From Paenibacillus soyae (GTDB lineage: Bacteria; Bacillota; Bacilli; Paenibacillales; Paenibacillaceae): 64,000 nucleotides of DNA. Every line of letters begins with the position of its first letter. Within the stretch, counting starts at the first letter, position 1. Below are positions 60,822 through 64,000 of the stretch, piece after piece. Position numbers and translations under genes: made by a program. The stretch lies in contig NZ_JANIPJ010000001.1 in assembly GCF_024623455.1 (NCBI RefSeq), forward strand, positions 482,727 through 546,726, read 5' to 3'. Below the pieces are notes generated by a model. That model searched no databases, had not been told where the DNA came from, and saw only the letters and a list, made by a program, of their open reading frames with translations.

Positions 60822-63462
60822 GGGCAGCTTTCACCCATACGACTTGCGCTGCGAATATAAAGTAGATTACCTTGGGCTGGGCGAGCGCAGCCCAAGGTTC
60901 AGCTGGAAGCTTCATGCAGAAGGCAGGGATGTGCGGCAATCCGCCTACAGGCTGTGTGTATCGACTGGAGAGCAGGAAATATGGGACACAGGCAAGGTCG
61001 ATTCTGATCAGTCCTTGCATATCACGTATGCGGGACCTGCTCTTAGCTCAAGAACGCGCTATGAAATCCGTGTCAAGGTTTGGAATCAGCATGGCCAAGA
61101 ATCGGATTGGAGTGAGGCGGCATACGGTGAGACAGGGCTGTTGGAGCATGATGAATGGCGAGCATCATGGATAACTGCCAGATTCGAGCAATCAGAGCCC
61201 TGTCAGCTGCTGCGCAAGCTATTCACATTAGGCGATAACATCGTTTCGGCCCGACTGTATGCCACAAGCCTTGGCGTATACAGGGTGTATGTTAATGGGG
61301 AGTCCGCTGATGACACCTTGTTTGCACCTGGATGGACTAGCTACAACAAGAGGCTGCAGTACCAAACCTATGATGTAACGAAGCTGCTTGCAAGCGGAGA
61401 GAATACAATTGGCGTCATGCTGGGCAATGGCTGGTATATGGGCAATTTGGGCTGGAATGGATTAAGTCAGCTGTATGGCAATGAACGCGCTGCATTACTG
61501 CAGCTTCATGTTCAATATAAGGATGGCAGAGAAGAAGTGATTGTCTCGGATGATTCCTGGAGAGCCAGCAAGAGCGCTTTGCTTATATCCGAGCTGTATC
61601 ACGGCGAATATTACGATGCACGGCTCGAAAGCAAGGGATGGCATAACAAAGGGTTCGATGATAGTGAATGGATCCCTGTATCACTGTTGGGCTATGGCTA
61701 TGATACATTGATAGCGCAAGAAGGCGAGCCGGTTCGAATAGTGGAGGAGCTGCAGCCTGTTCAAGTGCTTTGTACACCTAAAGGGGAAACCGTAGTAGAT
61801 TTTGGCCAGAACATGGTTGGTTGGGTGCAGTTTGCGGTCGAGGCGGATGAGGGACATACCGTTGTAATCCGTCATGCAGAGGTGCTGGATGAGGACGGAA
61901 ATTTCTATACGAGTAACCTTCGTACAGCCAGACAAACAATCACTTATATCTGCAGTGGAGGACAAAGGGAATGTTATGAGCCTTATTTTTCATTCCAAGG
62001 CTTCCGCTATATTCAGGTTGAAGGTATTCGGCCGGAGCTTATTGCAGCAAGTGTTGTGGCTAAAGTCATTCATAGCGATATGGATCAAACGGGGACGTTC
62101 GAATGCTCTGACGAGCTGGTGAACCAGCTGCAGCGAAATATTGTATGGGGGCAAAGAGGGAATTTCCTTGACATTCCAACCGACTGTCCGCAGCGTGATG
62201 AAAGGATGGGCTGGACGGGTGATGCGCAGGTGTTCATGCGCACAGCTGCATTCAATATGAATGTAGCGCCTTTCTTCACCAAATGGCTGAAGGACCTTGC
62301 AGCCGATCAGCTTCCAGATGGCGGCGTACCATTTGTAATCCCCGATGTGCTTCGCGGAAGGCATTCCTCGGCAGCCTGGGGAGATGCAGCCGTTATATGT
62401 CCTTGGGTGCTGTATGAACGATATGGGGATAGGCGAGTGCTGGAGCAGCAATATGAGAGCATGGTGAAATGGGTGGAGTATATTCGGTCGCAAGGCGAGC
62501 AAGAGCATTTATGGAATACGGGCTTTCACTTCGGCGATTGGCTTGCAATGGATGCCCCGAATGGCAGCCGTGTAGGGTCAACCCCTAAGGATTTGATTGC
62601 GACAGCCTTCTATGCGTACTCTTCCGCACTGCTGGCGAAGACGGCGGCAGTGCTTGACAAGCTGGAGGACGCGGTCCGTTATACAGAGCTAAGCGAACGA
62701 GTAACCGAGCAATTCCGAAGGGAGTTTGTAACCCCGAATGGCCGAGTGGCCTCCCCAACTCAAACGGCGTATGTACTGGCTCTCATGTTTGATTTGCTGG
62801 AAGAGAAGGATAGGCCGCAGGCATCCGCTGTTCTGGCTCGTTATGTGGAGGAGCAGAACGTTCGTTTGACAACAGGCTTTGTAGGCACCCCTTATCTCTG
62901 CCTGGCCTTGTCCAAGCATGGATATACAGATCTGGCCTATAAGCTGGTTCTCCAGCGAGAGTATCCGTCATGGCTGTACCCGATTTCCAAAGGAGCAACA
63001 ACGATTTGGGAGCATTGGGACGGCATTAAGCCTGACGGCTCGTTATGCGAGGATCCTATGAACTCTTATAATCATTATGCCTATGGCTCAGTCGGAGAGT
63101 GGTTATACAGAATTGCGGCGGGACTCGATACAGATGTGCAGAATCCAGGTTACAAGAAGGTGCGCATAGCGCCTCAGATTTCGGAAGCGATCAGCTATGC
63201 CCGTGCATCCTATAGCTCTATGTATGGGACGGTAGCATCAGGCTGGGAGCGGCTGGAGGACGGCAGAATGAAGGTGAAGGCGGTCATTCCGCCGAATACG
63301 GAGGCGTCTGTGATGCTGCCTGGCGCAGCAATGGAGCTCGTGTTGGAATCCACGGTTCCCGTCGCAAATGCTGCAGGAGTACACTCGGTACGGCAGACAG
63401 AAACCGGTGTACAGCTTGAGGTAGGATCGGGAGAATATGAGTTTCTATATGTCTTCAAATAA
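60811..63462 (+). CDS. Alpha-L-rhamnosidase, GH78
   Basis: An 883-residue cytoplasmic enzyme: N-terminal beta domains (about 1-330), an alpha/alpha-barrel catalytic domain (about 430-780) and a C-terminal beta-sandwich. Active-site motifs are TDCPQRDERMGWTGDAQ (E464 the likely acid, D458 and D471 nearby) and TTIWEHWDGI (E734 the likely base). It releases terminal rhamnose from imported oligosaccharides. It overlaps the GH3 gene by 11 nt and is followed after 21 nt by the sulfatase. Confidence 0.9.
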   Translation: MHNKGSFHPYDLRCEYKVDYLGLGERSPRFSWKLHAEGRDVRQSAYRLCVSTGEQEIWDTGKVDSDQSLHITYAGPALSSRTRYEIRVKVWNQHGQESDWSEAAYGETGLLEHDEWRASWITARFEQSEPCQLLRKLFTLGDNIVSARLYATSLGVYRVYVNGESADDTLFAPGWTSYNKRLQYQTYDVTKLLASGENTIGVMLGNGWYMGNLGWNGLSQLYGNERAALLQLHVQYKDGREEVIVSDDSWRASKSALLISELYHGEYYDARLESKGWHNKGFDDSEWIPVSLLGYGYDTLIAQEGEPVRIVEELQPVQVLCTPKGETVVDFGQNMVGWVQFAVEADEGHTVVIRHAEVLDEDGNFYTSNLRTARQTITYICSGGQRECYEPYFSFQGFRYIQVEGIRPELIAASVVAKVIHSDMDQTGTFECSDELVNQLQRNIVWGQRGNFLDIPTDCPQRDERMGWTGDAQVFMRTAAFNMNVAPFFTKWLKDLAADQLPDGGVPFVIPDVLRGRHSSAAWGDAAVICPWVLYERYGDRRVLEQQYESMVKWVEYIRSQGEQEHLWNTGFHFGDWLAMDAPNGSRVGSTPKDLIATAFYAYSSALLAKTAAVLDKLEDAVRYTELSERVTEQFRREFVTPNGRVASPTQTAYVLALMFDLLEEKDRPQASAVLARYVEEQNVRLTTGFVGTPYLCLALSKHGYTDLAYKLVLQREYPSWLYPISKGATTIWEHWDGIKPDGSLCEDPMNSYNHYAYGSVGEWLYRIAAGLDTDVQNPGYKKVRIAPQISEAISYARASYSSMYGTVASGWERLEDGRMKVKAVIPPNTEASVMLPGAAMELVLESTVPVANAAGVHSVRQTETGVQLEVGSGEYEFLYVFK

Positions 63463-63483
63463 AAGGATTAAATGGAGGAGACT

Positions 63484-64000
63484 ATGACACGTAAAAACAT
63501 TTTGTTCTTATTCACAGATCAACAACGATATGACACGATTGAAGCGCATGGCAATCCTATTATCAAGACACCTGCTTTAAATCGATTGGTTGAGACGGGT
63601 GTTACCTTCACGCGTGCGTATTCATCCTGTCCGGTTTGTGTGCCTGCGCGGTATGCCATGATGACGGGGCAGCTGCCGCACCGTACCGATTGTACGGCAA
63701 ATGAGAGAATGCCAGAAGGACGCCAAAGCTTTATGGAGATTTTATCTCAGAACGGTTATCAGACGCATGGCGTTGGCAAAATGCACTTCACCTTTGCCGA
63801 GCAAGGTGCGGAGGCGCTCTGGGGCTTCGAGTCACGGGATATTAGCGAAGAGGGGAGGGGCGAAGATGATTTTAAGCGTTATCTGAACCAGAACGGATAC
63901 CAGCATGTTCATGATCCGCAGGGGGTCCGGAGCGAGATGTATTACATTCCTCAGCCATCCCAGCTGCCAGCGCATCTGCATAACACAACATGGGTTGTGG
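63484..64000 (+). CDS. Sulfatase (Cys-type), 5' part only
   Basis: The first 172 codons of a type I sulfatase; the rest lies beyond the window. Metal-site start NILFLFTDQQRYDT, and the activation motif C52-V-P-A-R56 within CPVCVPARYAMMTGQLPH, so C52 must be converted to formylglycine. K in GVGKMHF is another active-site residue. GGAGG lies 6-8 nt before ATG 63484. No signal peptide is visible, so it would remove sulfate from oligosaccharides inside the cell, in the same operon as GH3 and GH78. Confidence 0.9.
   Translation, partial: MTRKNILFLFTDQQRYDTIEAHGNPIIKTPALNRLVETGVTFTRAYSSCPVCVPARYAMMTGQLPHRTDCTANERMPEGRQSFMEILSQNGYQTHGVGKMHFTFAEQGAEALWGFESRDISEEGRGEDDFKRYLNQNGYQHVHDPQGVRSEMYYIPQPSQLPAHLHNTTWVV

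Overview
The window reads as a chromosome segment of a Gram-positive, Paenibacillus-like bacterium. Supporting signs are SLH-domain surface proteins, YesM/YesN-type two-component systems, LplB/YtcP-type sugar permeases, lipoprotein binding proteins, strong AGGAGG-type ribosome sites and many ATGA-coupled genes. Almost everything from 5.4 kb onward concerns taking apart algal polysaccharides. No rRNA, tRNA or CRISPR array was seen.

Region 1 (1-5.3 kb) is a scarred area. It has two small unknown genes, a decayed copy of a ROK regulator, a four-gene transposon (about 1568-4758), and then the decayed start of a chrA gene. The same ROK/chrA pair is intact at 35.8-38 kb, so the transposon apparently sits inside a degenerate duplicate of that block.

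Region 2 (5.4-35.7 kb) is an alginate locus. Secreted enzymes are a PL7 lyase, a 1293-residue heparinase-fold lyase with FN3 and discoidin modules, a 1208-residue beta-helix protein with CBM-like modules, and a coupled SLH protein. Cytoplasmic enzymes are two PL15-type oligoalginate lyases, a further heparinase-fold lyase and an SDR that may reduce DEH to KDG. KDG would then pass through KdgK and KdgA. Uptake is by an ABC system (two permeases and a lipoprotein), with an MFS carrier as well. A YesN/YesM-type pair is encoded in the same operon as the intracellular lyases. A two-part promoter box (ACCT-A7-NN-ACAAG, 15-16 nt, CCATTGT, then a -10 at 26-28 nt) precedes at least four of these units, with weaker versions before two more.

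Region 3 (35.8-54.1 kb) holds the intact ROK regulator, a split chromate transporter and a formylglycine-generating enzyme. It continues with an agar-type locus: an aldehyde dehydrogenase, an SLH-anchored GH50 agarase, a second two-component system, two paralogous binding proteins, two permeases and an SDR. Three promoters here (before the dehydrogenase, the agarase and the second binding protein) share a different box, GCTTAA-N-ATATT, exactly 38 nt before the -10.

Region 4 (54.1-64 kb) has a membrane AraC-type regulator divergent from an ABC permease pair lacking a binding protein. These are followed by GH3, a GH78 rhamnosidase and a Cys-type sulfatase cut by the window end. Rhamnosidase plus sulfatase suggests a sulfated, rhamnose-containing algal polymer such as ulvan. 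The formylglycine-generating enzyme at 38.6 kb could mature this sulfatase. All functional assignments rest on motifs and family recall; no database search was possible.
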